Counted from the first letter of the stretch, positions 45,277 through 54,092 are shown. The stretch: DNA of 64,000 nt from Sphingopyxis sp. LK2115 (GCF_014595975.1 NZ_JABWGQ010000042.1:62001-126000), one strand, 5' to 3'. The notes: generated from the letters alone by a model not told the origin. Made by a program: numbers and translations.

Positions 45277-45711
45277 TCAGTTCAGCACAAAGCCCATGAA
45301 GGCGTGGAGGCAGAGGGCGAGCAGCGCCAGGCTGGCCAGCGCAAATACCAGAAAGCGCCACATCACGCGGTTGACGGTGACCTGGATCAGGCTGTGAACG
45401 ATCCGCAGCACGACATAGGCCCAGGCGATCTGCGCGTTCAACCCGCCGCCCATGCCGCCGATCGCCAGGGCAATGGCGACGGCGTAAAAGACGGTCGGCT
45501 GCTCCATCAAGTGATTGTAATTATGGGCCTTCCACTGAACCTCAGGCGGCAGCACATCGTCGAGTCCCTTGCCGGTGCCGCCGACCATCTTGGCGGCGTC
45601 GATCTTGGCGCGCTGCATCGCCGGGATGCGCGTCGCATACATCCACACCCACATGACCATCGACCACAGCGCGAGCGTTGCGACCGGTCCCAGAATAGCG
45701 TTCGTATCCAT
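45277..45711 (-). CDS. MAPEG-family membrane protein, copy 1
   Basis: A 144-residue protein with four hydrophobic segments and the MAPEG-like core VQWKAHNYNHLMEQPTVFYAVAIAL (about 62-86) and AWAYVVLRIVHSLIQVTVNRV. Members of this superfamily are glutathione-using membrane enzymes in eukaryotes; bacterial ones are little known. The start at 45711 (MDTNAILG) is preferred over an open frame running back to 45870. Copy 2 lies ten bases upstream on the same strand and is about half identical by eye. Confidence 0.87.
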   Translation of the reverse strand: MDTNAILGPVATLALWSMVMWVWMYATRIPAMQRAKIDAAKMVGGTGKGLDDVLPPEVQWKAHNYNHLMEQPTVFYAVAIALAIGGMGGGLNAQIAWAYVVLRIVHSLIQVTVNRVMWRFLVFALASLALLALCLHAFMGFVLN

Positions 45712-45721
45712 GATGCCTCCT

Positions 45722-46153
45722 TCAGCCCAGAGTGGCGATGACCGCGAGAATCGACAGCGCGAACAGGCAGAATGTCGCAAGCGCGAAGATCGTAAAGCGC
45801 ACCGGGATGCGGTTGACGGTCGCTTGCCACAGGCTGTGGACGATACGCAGCACGACATAGGCCCAGGCAAGGCCGCGCGTCAGATCGGTGTCGCCGCCGG
45901 ACAGGTGCAGGAAGATGAGGACGGCGTAAAAGATCGTCGGCTGTTCGCACAAATGCGTATAATTATGCGACTTCCAGTTGGTTTCGGGCGGCAGCACATT
46001 TTCCAGGTCGGCGCCGCGCCCGCCCGGCGGCGCGGTCTTGATGTCGACGCCGACCTTGGCCATCGCCGTAAAACGGGTCACTGCGACCCAGCCGAGCATG
46101 ATGATCGTCCAGAGCGCCAGCACGGCGCCGGGTGCAAGTAAACTGTCTGACAT
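45722..46153 (-). CDS. MAPEG-family membrane protein, copy 2
   Basis: A 143-residue protein with the same topology as its neighbour and matching segments TNWKSHNYTHLCEQPTIFYAVLIFL and LAWAYVVLRIVHSLWQATVNRIPVRF. The tandem pair, in the same orientation with a ten-base gap, points to local duplication and divergence. It starts 56 bases after the CoA-transferase stop and may be in the same transcript. Confidence 0.87.
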   Translation of the reverse strand: MSDSLLAPGAVLALWTIIMLGWVAVTRFTAMAKVGVDIKTAPPGGRGADLENVLPPETNWKSHNYTHLCEQPTIFYAVLIFLHLSGGDTDLTRGLAWAYVVLRIVHSLWQATVNRIPVRFTIFALATFCLFALSILAVIATLG

Positions 46154-46209
46154 GGCGTCCCCCTTAGTTATCAGGCCGCGATGCTAGGCAAGGCGCGGCA
46201 ATATGCAAT

Positions 46210-47370
46210 TCAATCCTGCCCCTGCGACAGTTCGGCGCGGATCGCTTCGCCATCGCCATCGACCCGCGGGGCAAAGCCCAGGTCGCGCGGCGGCATCGCG
46301 CCGTAGCGGACGGGCGGCTGCATTTCGTGAAAAGCGCCGACGTCGGGATGGGTGCGGCGGCGGAAAAAGCCGGTCGCGATGAAGTGCGGATCCTCCTTGA
46401 TGTCATCGATGTCGCGCACCGCCATCGCGGGGATGTCGTTCGCGGCGAAGAGCGCCAGCCATTCGGCGGTGGTCTTTGTCGGCGTTTTGCGGGCGATTTC
46501 GCTATAGACGATCGACATATGCCGTCCTGTGGCCTTCGCCGCCTCGAACTCTGGCGTGTCGGTCAGGCCCTCGCTGCCCAGCAGCGTCATCAGTCGTGCG
46601 GTCGATTCGGGCGTATAGGGGACGATCGCGACATGGCCGTCGCGCGTCGGAAAAGGCTGGCGCGTCGGATCGAGCTGGCGCGGATAGCCTGCGGGGCCGA
46701 TCGGCGGGTCGAGCGCGGCGTCGCGCAGATGCTCGGTAAGCATGAAGGCGGTGAAACATTCGAACATCGGCACTTCGACCGCCTGCCCCTCGCCCGTGCG
46801 CAGCTTGTGGACGAGCGCGGCGAGGATCGCCTGTGCACCGAACTGCCCGGCGATCTTGTCGGCGATCAGCGACGGAAAATAGCGCGGGCGCGGGTCGCCA
46901 TCGACGCGCGGAAGCAGGCTGGTGGTGCCGCTCGCCGCCTGGATCACATCGTCATAGGCCTGAAGATCGGCATAGGGGCCGTCCTGCCCGAAGCCGGTGC
47001 CGTGGACATAGATGATGTCGGGCTTGAGCGCGCGGCACGCCGCATAATCAAACCCCAGCCGGGCGATGGCCTTGCCACGGATATTGTGGAAAAACACGTC
47101 GGCGGTGGCGACCAGATCGCGCAGCACCGCGGCATCATCGACCCTTTTCAGGTCGAGCGCGATCGACCGCTTGCCGCGGTTCACGGTCAGGTGGATCGAT
47201 CCCATCGTCGGATCGGGGATGCCGCTGCCCAGATAGCGCGAGATGTCGCCAGTGCCCGGCGTCTCGACCTTGATGACCTCGGCGCCGAGGTCGGCGAGCA
47301 TTTGCGTCGCATAGGGACCGAAGATCACCGTCGTCAGGTCGATGATACGAATGCCGGACAGTATGGACAT
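46210..47370 (-). CDS. Family III (CaiB/BaiF) CoA-transferase
   Basis: A 386-residue enzyme moving CoA between carboxylic acids, related to formyl-CoA and carnitine CoA-transferases. The N-terminal block is GIRIIDLTTVIFGPYATQMLADLGAEVIKVE, then VNRGKRSIALDLK. A GTGFGQDGPYADLQAYDDVIQAASG stretch lies in the middle. The substrate is unknown. ATG at 47370 follows GGGAGG with good spacing, so the upstream extension to 47412 is dropped. The MFS gene lies 74 bases upstream on the same strand, so it may supply the acid substrate. Confidence 0.92.
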   Translation of the reverse strand: MSILSGIRIIDLTTVIFGPYATQMLADLGAEVIKVETPGTGDISRYLGSGIPDPTMGSIHLTVNRGKRSIALDLKRVDDAAVLRDLVATADVFFHNIRGKAIARLGFDYAACRALKPDIIYVHGTGFGQDGPYADLQAYDDVIQAASGTTSLLPRVDGDPRPRYFPSLIADKIAGQFGAQAILAALVHKLRTGEGQAVEVPMFECFTAFMLTEHLRDAALDPPIGPAGYPRQLDPTRQPFPTRDGHVAIVPYTPESTARLMTLLGSEGLTDTPEFEAAKATGRHMSIVYSEIARKTPTKTTAEWLALFAANDIPAMAVRDIDDIKEDPHFIATGFFRRRTHPDVGAFHEMQPPVRYGAMPPRDLGFAPRVDGDGEAIRAELSQGQD

Positions 47371-47444
47371 GGCGCCTCCCTCTGGTCGCCGCGCACGATA
47401 GACGCATTGCAAAGTGAAACGGAAGAGGCTTTTCTGTTAGTGTT

Positions 47445-48770
47445 TCAGGTCGCTGACGCCGCTGCGGCGCCGCTGCCTGCGCTGTCGGCATAGGCCGCCG
47501 AAATGCGCCGATAGGATTTTGACCCAAAAGCGGCGAGCGTTGCGAGCACGCCCAGCAGCCCTGCGATCGAAAAGACGATCGCGATGCCGCGTTCGGGCCC
47601 GCGTCCGTACCAGTCGCCGATCGCTGCGGCCCCGGCACCGTCGGTCATCAGCGGCACAAAAACGAATTGCGTGATCGGCGCGATCAGGAAGGCGGTGAGC
47701 GGCGAGGCCGCCTGCTCGACCGACTGGGCAAAACCGAACACGCGCCCCTGCCGTTCGAACGGCACGACTTTTTGCAGCGTCGTCTGCTCGGCGGCTTCGG
47801 CATAGGGACCAAGGAACATCCAGATGAAACAGCCGATGGTCAGCAGAAGGATCGACGACTGGATGGTGAAAAACACCGCCACCGTCCACGCAATCAGGTT
47901 CACCAAAAGCAAGGTGCGCACCGGATTGGCGCCGAGTCCCGTCCGCGCGATCACCATTCCGCTGAGGATGAAAGCGCAGGATATGACCGCCCAGAGCAGC
48001 CCCCATTCCTCGACCTTCATCAGCGACAGGCCATAGGCGTCCATCAGCGCCATGAAGACGCCGCCGAGCAGATTGTTGAACGCGGCGAACAGGATCAGCG
48101 CTATCAGGCCCGGAATGGCCAGGACAACGCGCAATGTGCCGACAAGATCGACGCGGCGCGGCGTGTCAGGTTCCCCGGCCTCGCGCGGCTCGTCGACGCC
48201 GATGAAAAGCAGATCGACCGCAGCCGCGATCGCCAGGATGATCGCAAAGATGAGGGTGGCGACCATACCGCCCCACGCGACCAGAAAACCGCTGATAGCG
48301 GACGTGGTGAGGAAGCCGATGCCGCTGACCATGCCGACAAGGCCGTTCGCCCTGTCGCGACGGTCCTCAGGCACCAGCAGGGTCACGAGCGTGGGCAGCG
48401 CGATCATCCGGATGTTGCCGACGATCACGCCGAGCATCGTCAGCAGAATGAAGAGCCAGAAAGTGACGCTTGCGATATTTGCAGCGCGGATGTCGGGATC
48501 GAGCGCATATCCGCCGAGCACGGCGGCATAGAATGCGAGCGACGCGAGGCTGGAGACGAGCATCATATTACGCTTGCCATGATGATCGACCAGACTGCCG
48601 AACCAGATGCCCAGCATCGCGGTGAGGACAAGATAGATGCCCGCGATCATCCCGGTCGCGAACACCGACCGGGTTTCCAGGAAAGTCCAGAAGGTCAGCG
48701 CGAACCACACCGTGAAATTGGTGATGTTGGCGACCAGATTGTTGGCAAGGAGATGGTGAAAGGGGGACAT
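47445..48770 (-). CDS. MFS transporter
   Basis: A 441-residue protein with about twelve hydrophobic segments. The cytoplasmic loop between helices 2 and 3 reads GSLVDHHGKRNMM, an MFS signature. It resembles MFS_3-type exporters (enterobactin exporter-like) more than sugar importers. The gene diverges from the TauD gene across a region with a perfect inverted repeat and may be co-transcribed with the CoA-transferase. The cargo is unknown. Confidence 0.9.
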   Translation of the reverse strand: MSPFHHLLANNLVANITNFTVWFALTFWTFLETRSVFATGMIAGIYLVLTAMLGIWFGSLVDHHGKRNMMLVSSLASLAFYAAVLGGYALDPDIRAANIASVTFWLFILLTMLGVIVGNIRMIALPTLVTLLVPEDRRDRANGLVGMVSGIGFLTTSAISGFLVAWGGMVATLIFAIILAIAAAVDLLFIGVDEPREAGEPDTPRRVDLVGTLRVVLAIPGLIALILFAAFNNLLGGVFMALMDAYGLSLMKVEEWGLLWAVISCAFILSGMVIARTGLGANPVRTLLLVNLIAWTVAVFFTIQSSILLLTIGCFIWMFLGPYAEAAEQTTLQKVVPFERQGRVFGFAQSVEQAASPLTAFLIAPITQFVFVPLMTDGAGAAAIGDWYGRGPERGIAIVFSIAGLLGVLATLAAFGSKSYRRISAAYADSAGSGAAAASAT

Positions 48771-48855
48771 TTGTGCGCAGATCTAGCAGCCTTTCCCTGC
48801 GAGGCCAGCGGGAAGGCGGAACCATGTTGTTTCGACAATTATGGAAATATGTTGA

Positions 48856-48905
48856 CCGCATCACATGATTCGATATTTCTAATAATATCGAATCATGTGA
48901 TGCGG
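48856..48905. promoter_or_regulatory. Perfect 22-bp inverted repeat in a divergent promoter region
   Basis: Arms at 48856-48877 (begins CCGCATCACATGATTCG) and 48884-48905 (ends ATCATGTGATGCGG) are perfectly complementary over 22 bp around TCTAAT. The element is AT-rich within a GC-rich chromosome and lies between the MFS gene (start 48770, minus) and the TauD gene (start 48962, plus). TTGACC at 48852-48857 overlaps its left edge, and the spacer is TATAAT-like. It suits an operator or a very stable hairpin. No T-run follows, so a terminator role is unlikely. Confidence 0.7.
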
Positions 48906-48961
48906 GTCTGGTTCGGCTTCGGCTGCAAGGGCGCGCTGCTTCGTGGATGGAGGACCGCCCT

Positions 48962-49951
48962 ATGACGTCGACAGTTCAATCTCCCGCACCCTGGCGGGGC
49001 GAGCATCTGCAAGGTCGACCCGAACAGTGGCTCTACCTGTTGGATGACACTGAAATCACCGCCATCGTGACGGCGGCTCAATCCGCAGTCGCGGCGGGCG
49101 TGCCGCTGACCCGGCTGGGGCGCGATGAATATCCCCTCACCGGACTGCAGGCGGCGCTGGACGATTGGCGCGCCCGGATCGACGGCGGCCACGGGATGGT
49201 GCTGATCCGCGGGCTTCCGGTCCGGCGCATCGGGCGCGAGGTCGCGGCGGCGGCCTATTGGCTGATCGGCCTGCATCTCGGCCAGCCGACCGCGCAGAAT
49301 CCGGCGGGCGAGATGCTGGTCGATATCCGCGACACCGGCGCACCGGCCAGCGATCACAATGTCCGGCTGTACAAGACGCGGGCCGAGCTGGCCTTTCACA
49401 CCGACGGCGCTGACATCATCGGCTTGCTCTGCCTGCGCGGCGCGCGGGCGGGCGGGGTCAGCCGCATCTGTTCGTCGGTCGAGGTGTATAATCAGGTCGT
49501 CGCACGGCGCCCGGAGCTTGCTCCGTTGATGGAGCGCGAATTTCACCATCACGCGCACGGCCAGCTGGGGCCGGGTGGTCCCAAGACCTTTCGTTATCCG
49601 ATCGTCAGTCGCGCAGGCGGGATTTTCCGGATGATGCTGCTAACCTGGTATATCCGCAATGCCGCCGAGGATTTTCCCGACATCGCGGCGCTCAGCGACG
49701 ACGGGCAGAGCCTGCTCGACCTGCTCGAATGGCTGCCGTTCGAACCCGGCATGGCGCTCGACATGAATTTTCAGGAGGGCGACATGCAGTTCCTCAAAAA
49801 CTCGGTCGTGCTGCATGCGCGCACCGATTATGAGGATTGGGACGCGCCCGACGAAAAAAGGCACCTGCTGCGGCTGTGGCTCAATGTTCCCGAGTTCGCC
49901 GACGGCGATGACCGGTTGCGGCATGGTTTTGCCGAGCGGGCCAACGCATGA
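48962..49951 (+). CDS. TauD/TfdA-family Fe(II)/2-oxoglutarate dioxygenase
   Basis: A 329-residue non-heme iron oxygenase. The metal ligands are His and Asp of FHTDGAD and the distal His of VVLHARTDYED, with the oxoglutarate-binding Arg in HLLRLWLNVP. The substrate is unknown. Related enzymes hydroxylate sulfonates, aryloxyacids or amino acids. ATG 48962 has GGAGGA eight bases upstream, which is better than ATG 48947. The flavoprotein gene overlaps its stop by four bases, so two oxygenases are made together. Confidence 0.9.
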   Translation: MTSTVQSPAPWRGEHLQGRPEQWLYLLDDTEITAIVTAAQSAVAAGVPLTRLGRDEYPLTGLQAALDDWRARIDGGHGMVLIRGLPVRRIGREVAAAAYWLIGLHLGQPTAQNPAGEMLVDIRDTGAPASDHNVRLYKTRAELAFHTDGADIIGLLCLRGARAGGVSRICSSVEVYNQVVARRPELAPLMEREFHHHAHGQLGPGGPKTFRYPIVSRAGGIFRMMLLTWYIRNAAEDFPDIAALSDDGQSLLDLLEWLPFEPGMALDMNFQEGDMQFLKNSVVLHARTDYEDWDAPDEKRHLLRLWLNVPEFADGDDRLRHGFAERANA

Positions 49952-50979
49952 GCGACGTCGATTTTCTGGTGATCGGCGCCGGGCAGGCGGGGCTCGCTGC
50001 GGCGCGGCGCCTGCAGCTGTCGCGCGCCGATTTCCTGCTGGTCGATGCCGCACCTTCGGTCGGCGGATCGTGGCGGCACTATTATGACAGCCTCGAGCTA
50101 TTCTCGCCGGTGCGCTATTCGTCGCTGCCCGACATGGCGATGCCGGGTGCGCCCTATGCCTATCCACGGCGCGACGATGTTGTCGATTATCTGCAACGCT
50201 ATGCCGATCATTTCGCCTTTCCCGTGCGGCTGGCAACGCGCGTCGCGGCGGTGACGCGCGATACTGGCGGCTTTTCGGCCGACATCGGCGGCGGGCAGGT
50301 CATCAGCGCGCGGAAACTGGTGGTCGCATCGGGTGCCTTTGGGACACCGAATATGCCGACGCTGGCGGGGCAGGACGACTTTCGCGGCCGTGTCCTGCAT
50401 TCGTCGGCTTATCGCAGCCCCGGCGGCTTTAGCGGCCAGCGCGTGATCGTCGTGGGGGCTGGCAATTCGGCGGTGCAGATCGCGGTCGAGCTGGCCAGTC
50501 ATGCCGACGTTACGTTGGCGGTCCGCGAGCGCATTCGCTTTCTGCCGCAACGGATGCTGGGCCGCGACGTCCATTGGTGGTTCGACAAGCTGCGCCTGAA
50601 CGATCTCAACCTGTTTTCCGACCATGGCGTCCCGATCGTCGACGACGGGCGTTACAAGGCCGCGTTGCGGGCCGATCGTCCCGCGACGCGAAAGATGTTC
50701 CGTGCCTTCAGCGCCGACGGGGTTATCTGGCCCGATGGCACCGAGGAGCGGGTCGACCAGGTCATTTTCGCAACCGGATTTCGCCACGCGATGACCTTCC
50801 TGCGCCCGTCCGGCGCGCTTAACGCGCACGGCCATCCGCACCACCGCCGCGGCGTATCGACCGCCGTCCGCGGGCTCGGCTTTGTCGGGCTTTCGGGCCA
50901 AAACGGCTTCGCTTCGGCGACATTGCGCGGCGTCGGGCGCGACGCCGACTACGTCATCCCCCGGATCGCCGCGATGTAA
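49948..50979 (+). CDS. FAD-dependent monooxygenase (FMO/CzcO-like)
   Basis: A 343-residue flavoprotein with an FAD motif GAGQAGLAAARRL near the N terminus and an NADPH motif GAGNSAVQIAVEL near 170. An FATGF-type motif (IFATGFRHAM) is also present. Its length is near the small CzcO/FMO-like proteins rather than full Baeyer-Villiger enzymes, and the FxGxxxHxxxW fingerprint is not complete (FRGRVLHSSAY). It is coupled to the dioxygenase by an ATGA overlap. Confidence 0.9.
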   Translation: MSDVDFLVIGAGQAGLAAARRLQLSRADFLLVDAAPSVGGSWRHYYDSLELFSPVRYSSLPDMAMPGAPYAYPRRDDVVDYLQRYADHFAFPVRLATRVAAVTRDTGGFSADIGGGQVISARKLVVASGAFGTPNMPTLAGQDDFRGRVLHSSAYRSPGGFSGQRVIVVGAGNSAVQIAVELASHADVTLAVRERIRFLPQRMLGRDVHWWFDKLRLNDLNLFSDHGVPIVDDGRYKAALRADRPATRKMFRAFSADGVIWPDGTEERVDQVIFATGFRHAMTFLRPSGALNAHGHPHHRRGVSTAVRGLGFVGLSGQNGFASATLRGVGRDADYVIPRIAAM

Positions 50980-51001
50980 GCCGGTCGCCGCGCAGCGACG
51001 A

Positions 51002-52231
51002 TCAGAACAGCTTTGTCACCGTTGCGCTGCGGCGTTCCTGTTCGACTTCGCCGGTATAGAGGCTGGTCATCGGTTCGTCGCTGACGACATGGGTTTCGTC
51101 GGCGCCGAAGCCGTTGAACTTCGTCCGCATCGCGCAGCCATAGGCGCCGAGCATGCCGATTTCGATGAAATCGCCCGCCTTGATGTCGGCCGGCAGGAAG
51201 AACGGCCCCGCCATATGGTCGAGGTCGTCGCAGGTCGGGCCATAGAAGCTGAACGGCACCAGTTCGGCGTCGCTTTCGGCGTCGCGTCGCAGCGACACCG
51301 GGAAGCGCCAGCCGACGTGCGCGGCGTCGAACAGCGCGCCATAGGCGCCGTCGTTGATATACAGTTCCTCGCCGCGGCGCTTTTCGACGCGGACGATCAG
51401 CGAGCTGTATTCGGCCGACAGCGCGCGGCCCGGCTCGCACCAAAGCTCCGCCGAATAGCTGATCGGCAGGCTTTCGAAGCTGCGGTGGATCGTGTCGAAA
51501 TAGGCATCGAGCGGCGGCGGCTCCATGCCCGGATAGGAGGACGGAAAGCCGCCCCCGACGTCGATGATGTCGACGGTGACCGACGCCGCGACGATCGCGG
51601 CGCGGACACGCTCCATCGCCTGCGCATAGGCGTGCGGCGTCATTGCCTGGCTGCCGACGTGGAAGCAGATACCGAGCGCGTCGGCGACCTGCCGCGTCGC
51701 CATCAGCAGTTCGGCGACCTCTTCAGGCTCGGCGCCGAACTTGGCGGCGAGGCTGAGCTTTGAATGATCGGACGAGACGCGCAGCCGCACGAGCAGGTTC
51801 AGATCCTGCGCGCCTTCGGTCGCGCGAACGATCTTTTCGAGCTCGTCCATGGTGTCGAGCGAGAAGGTGCGCACGCCATGCTTCCAATAGGCCTCGGAAA
51901 TCGCTTCTTCGGCCTTGACGGGGTGCATGAAGCAAAGCGTCGCCCCCGGCAGCGTGCGCGCGACCAGCCGCACCTCGGCGATCGAGGCGACGTCATAATG
52001 GGTGATACCCGAATCCCACAGCACGCGCAGCAGGTCGGGCGACGGATTCGCCTTGACCGCATACATGGTCGTGCCGGGAAATCGCTCGATGAAGAATCGC
52101 GCCGCGCGCCGCGCGGCGTGCGGGCGGACGAGCGTGACAGGTTCGACCGGCGAAAGTGCCTGAATCAGCCCGTGGGCGCTATGATGCTGGTGCAACGCAA
52201 GGGACCCCCAAAGGTAAAGTGAAACATCCAA
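51002..52231 (-). CDS. Ornithine/lysine decarboxylase (alanine-racemase fold)
   Basis: A PLP-dependent type III decarboxylase making putrescine (or cadaverine) from ornithine (or lysine). Counting from the TTG at 52231, 409 residues include the PLP Lys60 (MYAVKANPSPDLL), VGGGFPSSYPG, CEPGRAL, and the active-site TCDDLDHMAGPF, with Cys and Asp as in eukaryotic-type ODC. I chose TTG at 52231 (LDVSLYLWGS) because a good promoter lies at 52278-52306, downstream of the only ATG at 52321, and protein similarity begins after it. It adjoins nspC and a Lys1-like gene. Confidence 0.87.
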   Translation of the reverse strand: MDVSLYLWGSLALHQHHSAHGLIQALSPVEPVTLVRPHAARRAARFFIERFPGTTMYAVKANPSPDLLRVLWDSGITHYDVASIAEVRLVARTLPGATLCFMHPVKAEEAISEAYWKHGVRTFSLDTMDELEKIVRATEGAQDLNLLVRLRVSSDHSKLSLAAKFGAEPEEVAELLMATRQVADALGICFHVGSQAMTPHAYAQAMERVRAAIVAASVTVDIIDVGGGFPSSYPGMEPPPLDAYFDTIHRSFESLPISYSAELWCEPGRALSAEYSSLIVRVEKRRGEELYINDGAYGALFDAAHVGWRFPVSLRRDAESDAELVPFSFYGPTCDDLDHMAGPFFLPADIKAGDFIEIGMLGAYGCAMRTKFNGFGADETHVVSDEPMTSLYTGEVEQERRSATVTKLF

Positions 52232-52277
52232 GGCTGCCTTGCGGTTATTGGAAGTCCCCCTGGGGCAGCGGGGAGCG

Positions 52278-52306
52278 CATATATGGCGGGGGGTCTCCCC
52301 TGTAAA
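52278..52306 (-). promoter_or_regulatory. Probable sigma-70 promoter of the ornithine decarboxylase gene
   Basis: On the minus strand TTTACA (complement of 52301-52306) is followed after exactly 17 bases by TATATG (complement of 52278-52283). Transcription would start near 52271, giving a 40-base leader before the TTG start at 52231. The spacer is very GC-rich (GGGGAGACCCCCC). Confidence 0.6.
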
Positions 52307-52417
52307 GACCTCTCTGCGCAATTTCGTAACGCGGCGGTAACAGTCGGGGCGAAGCGGCGCGGCGGTGCGCCGAGCCGGGCAGGAGCGCGCGTTCGTCAGC
52401 GAAGAGCGTCCGATGGC

Positions 52418-53590
52418 TCAGCCAAGCCGCGTCTTGAAATCCTCGTAACCGAATTCGCGGATCAGCTTGAGATCGTCGGTGTCGCTGTCCCACAGCCAGA
52501 TGGACGGCAGCGGAACGCCGTTGAATGTGTTCGTCTTGACCATCGAATAATGCGCCTGGTCGAGAAAGGCGAAGCGCTGGCCGATGCGGGCGCCGCCGGG
52601 GAGGCGGTAATCGCCGATGACGTCGCCCGCGAGGCACGAGGGACCGCCGAGCCGCACCGGCAACCCTTCGCTGCCTTCATCGAGCATCGCGGGGCGATAG
52701 GGCGCCTCGATCACGTCGGGCATGTGGCAGGTTGCCGAAATGTCGGTGATGCCGATCGGCATGCCATTGTCGAACAGGTCGAGAATCTCACCCACCAGGA
52801 TGCCTGCATCGAGCGCGATTGCCTCGCCGGGTTCGATCATCACGTCGCAATCGGTGGCGGCGCGCACCTGTTTCAGAAATGCGATCAGGTCGTCGACCTG
52901 ATAATCGGCGCGCGTGACATGGTGGCCGCCACCGAAATTGATCCATTTGATCTGGCCGAAAAACGGCCGCAACATCGGATGGACCGCATTCCATGTGCGT
53001 TCGAGCGGCGGGAAATCCTGTTCACACAGGCTGTGCATATGCACGCCGTCGACGCCATCCATATGTTCGGGCAGCAATTGCGTGATCGGAAAGCCTAGGC
53101 GACTGCACGGCGCGGCAGGGTCATATTTGGGGACCTCGCCTTCGCTGTGCATCGGATTGATGCGCAGGCCGATGTCGAAGCGGTCGCCCTTGGCGCGCAA
53201 TTCGTCGAGCAGCGGGCGGAAGCGCGCGATCTGGCCGGGCGAGTTGAAGATCAGGTGATCGGATAGCGCCGCGATTTCGGGCAGGTCGGCTTCCTTGTAA
53301 CCCGCGCAATAAGTTGCGACCTCTCCGCCATATTCGGCGCGGCCGAGTTTGGCTTCATAAAGTCCGGACGCGCAGACGCCATCCAGATATTCGGCAACCG
53401 TAGTGCCAAGCGACCACATCGAAAAGGCCTTGAGCGCCGCAAGCACGCGCGCGCCCGATGCATCGCCGATATGACGCAGCAGCGCGAGGTTCGCGCGAAT
53501 CTTTGCCGCATCGACGACGAAGGCGGGCGAGGTCACGCGGTTCAGGTCGAAGCGGGCAAAGGCTCCGGGGTCGCCGGCACGGGTTTCCAT
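52418..53590 (-). CDS. nspC: Carboxynorspermidine/carboxyspermidine decarboxylase
   Basis: A PLP enzyme of 390 residues that decarboxylates carboxy(nor)spermidine to (nor)spermidine. The PLP lysine is Lys54 (LAALKAFSMW). HMHSLCEQ, INFGGGHHVTRADY, MIEPGEA, CHMPDVIEAPYRP and LGGPSCLAGD are the family blocks. With the Lys1-like enzyme and the decarboxylase in this cluster it completes spermidine synthesis without SAM. A DUF486 gene lies 18 bases upstream on the same strand. Confidence 0.94.
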   Translation of the reverse strand: METRAGDPGAFARFDLNRVTSPAFVVDAAKIRANLALLRHIGDASGARVLAALKAFSMWSLGTTVAEYLDGVCASGLYEAKLGRAEYGGEVATYCAGYKEADLPEIAALSDHLIFNSPGQIARFRPLLDELRAKGDRFDIGLRINPMHSEGEVPKYDPAAPCSRLGFPITQLLPEHMDGVDGVHMHSLCEQDFPPLERTWNAVHPMLRPFFGQIKWINFGGGHHVTRADYQVDDLIAFLKQVRAATDCDVMIEPGEAIALDAGILVGEILDLFDNGMPIGITDISATCHMPDVIEAPYRPAMLDEGSEGLPVRLGGPSCLAGDVIGDYRLPGGARIGQRFAFLDQAHYSMVKTNTFNGVPLPSIWLWDSDTDDLKLIREFGYEDFKTRLG

Positions 53591-53608
53591 GTCGCTATTG
53601 GCTTTCTG

Positions 53609-53971
53609 TCAGACCGCAATCGGGCCCTTGAAGATGAAAAACGCCCCCGTCGCAATCAGTCCGAAACCGACGAGATGGTTCACGGTCAGCCTCTCACCGA
53701 GCCAGAAGACCGCGAACCCGGCAAATATGATGAGCGTGATGACTTCCTGCAAGGTCTTGAGTTCGGCGGCAGTGTAGACGCCATAGCCGATGCGGTTTGC
53801 CGGGACGGCCAGGCAATATTCGAAAAAGGCGATGCCCCACGCGATCAGAATGGCCAGCCATAAAGGCCGCGACATGTCACCGAGATGCCCATACCAGGCG
53901 AACGTCATGAAAATGTTGGACAGGAACAAGAGGCCGATCGGCATGAGATAGGCGGTCATGGCTGTTCGCAA
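53609..53971 (-). CDS. DUF486 family membrane protein
   Basis: A 120-residue protein with four hydrophobic segments and the DUF486 core LSNIFMTFAWYGHL, WGIAFFEYCLAVPANRIGYG and LKTLQEVITLIIFAGFAVFWLGE. It belongs to the drug/metabolite transporter superfamily (EamA-like half-size). Sitting inside the polyamine cluster, 18 bases before nspC, it could export or import a polyamine or related amine, but this is only a guess from position. ATG 53959 is an alternative start. Confidence 0.88.
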   Translation of the reverse strand: MRTAMTAYLMPIGLLFLSNIFMTFAWYGHLGDMSRPLWLAILIAWGIAFFEYCLAVPANRIGYGVYTAAELKTLQEVITLIIFAGFAVFWLGERLTVNHLVGFGLIATGAFFIFKGPIAV

Positions 53972-54092
53972 TCCTGTATTTCGTGCGTCCGCGAAGGCAG
54001 GGTCGCCGCCTGGGCTATCGCTCGTCGACGCACCAGGCGGAATGACGACAAGCGCGGCGACGAACCGCGGATTTCGCAGCGGCGCAATTGGC

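Noticed and set aside
48856-48905. Reading the perfect inverted repeat as an intrinsic terminator
   Set aside because: It lies between divergent starts, not after a gene, and has an AT-rich stem and no T-run.
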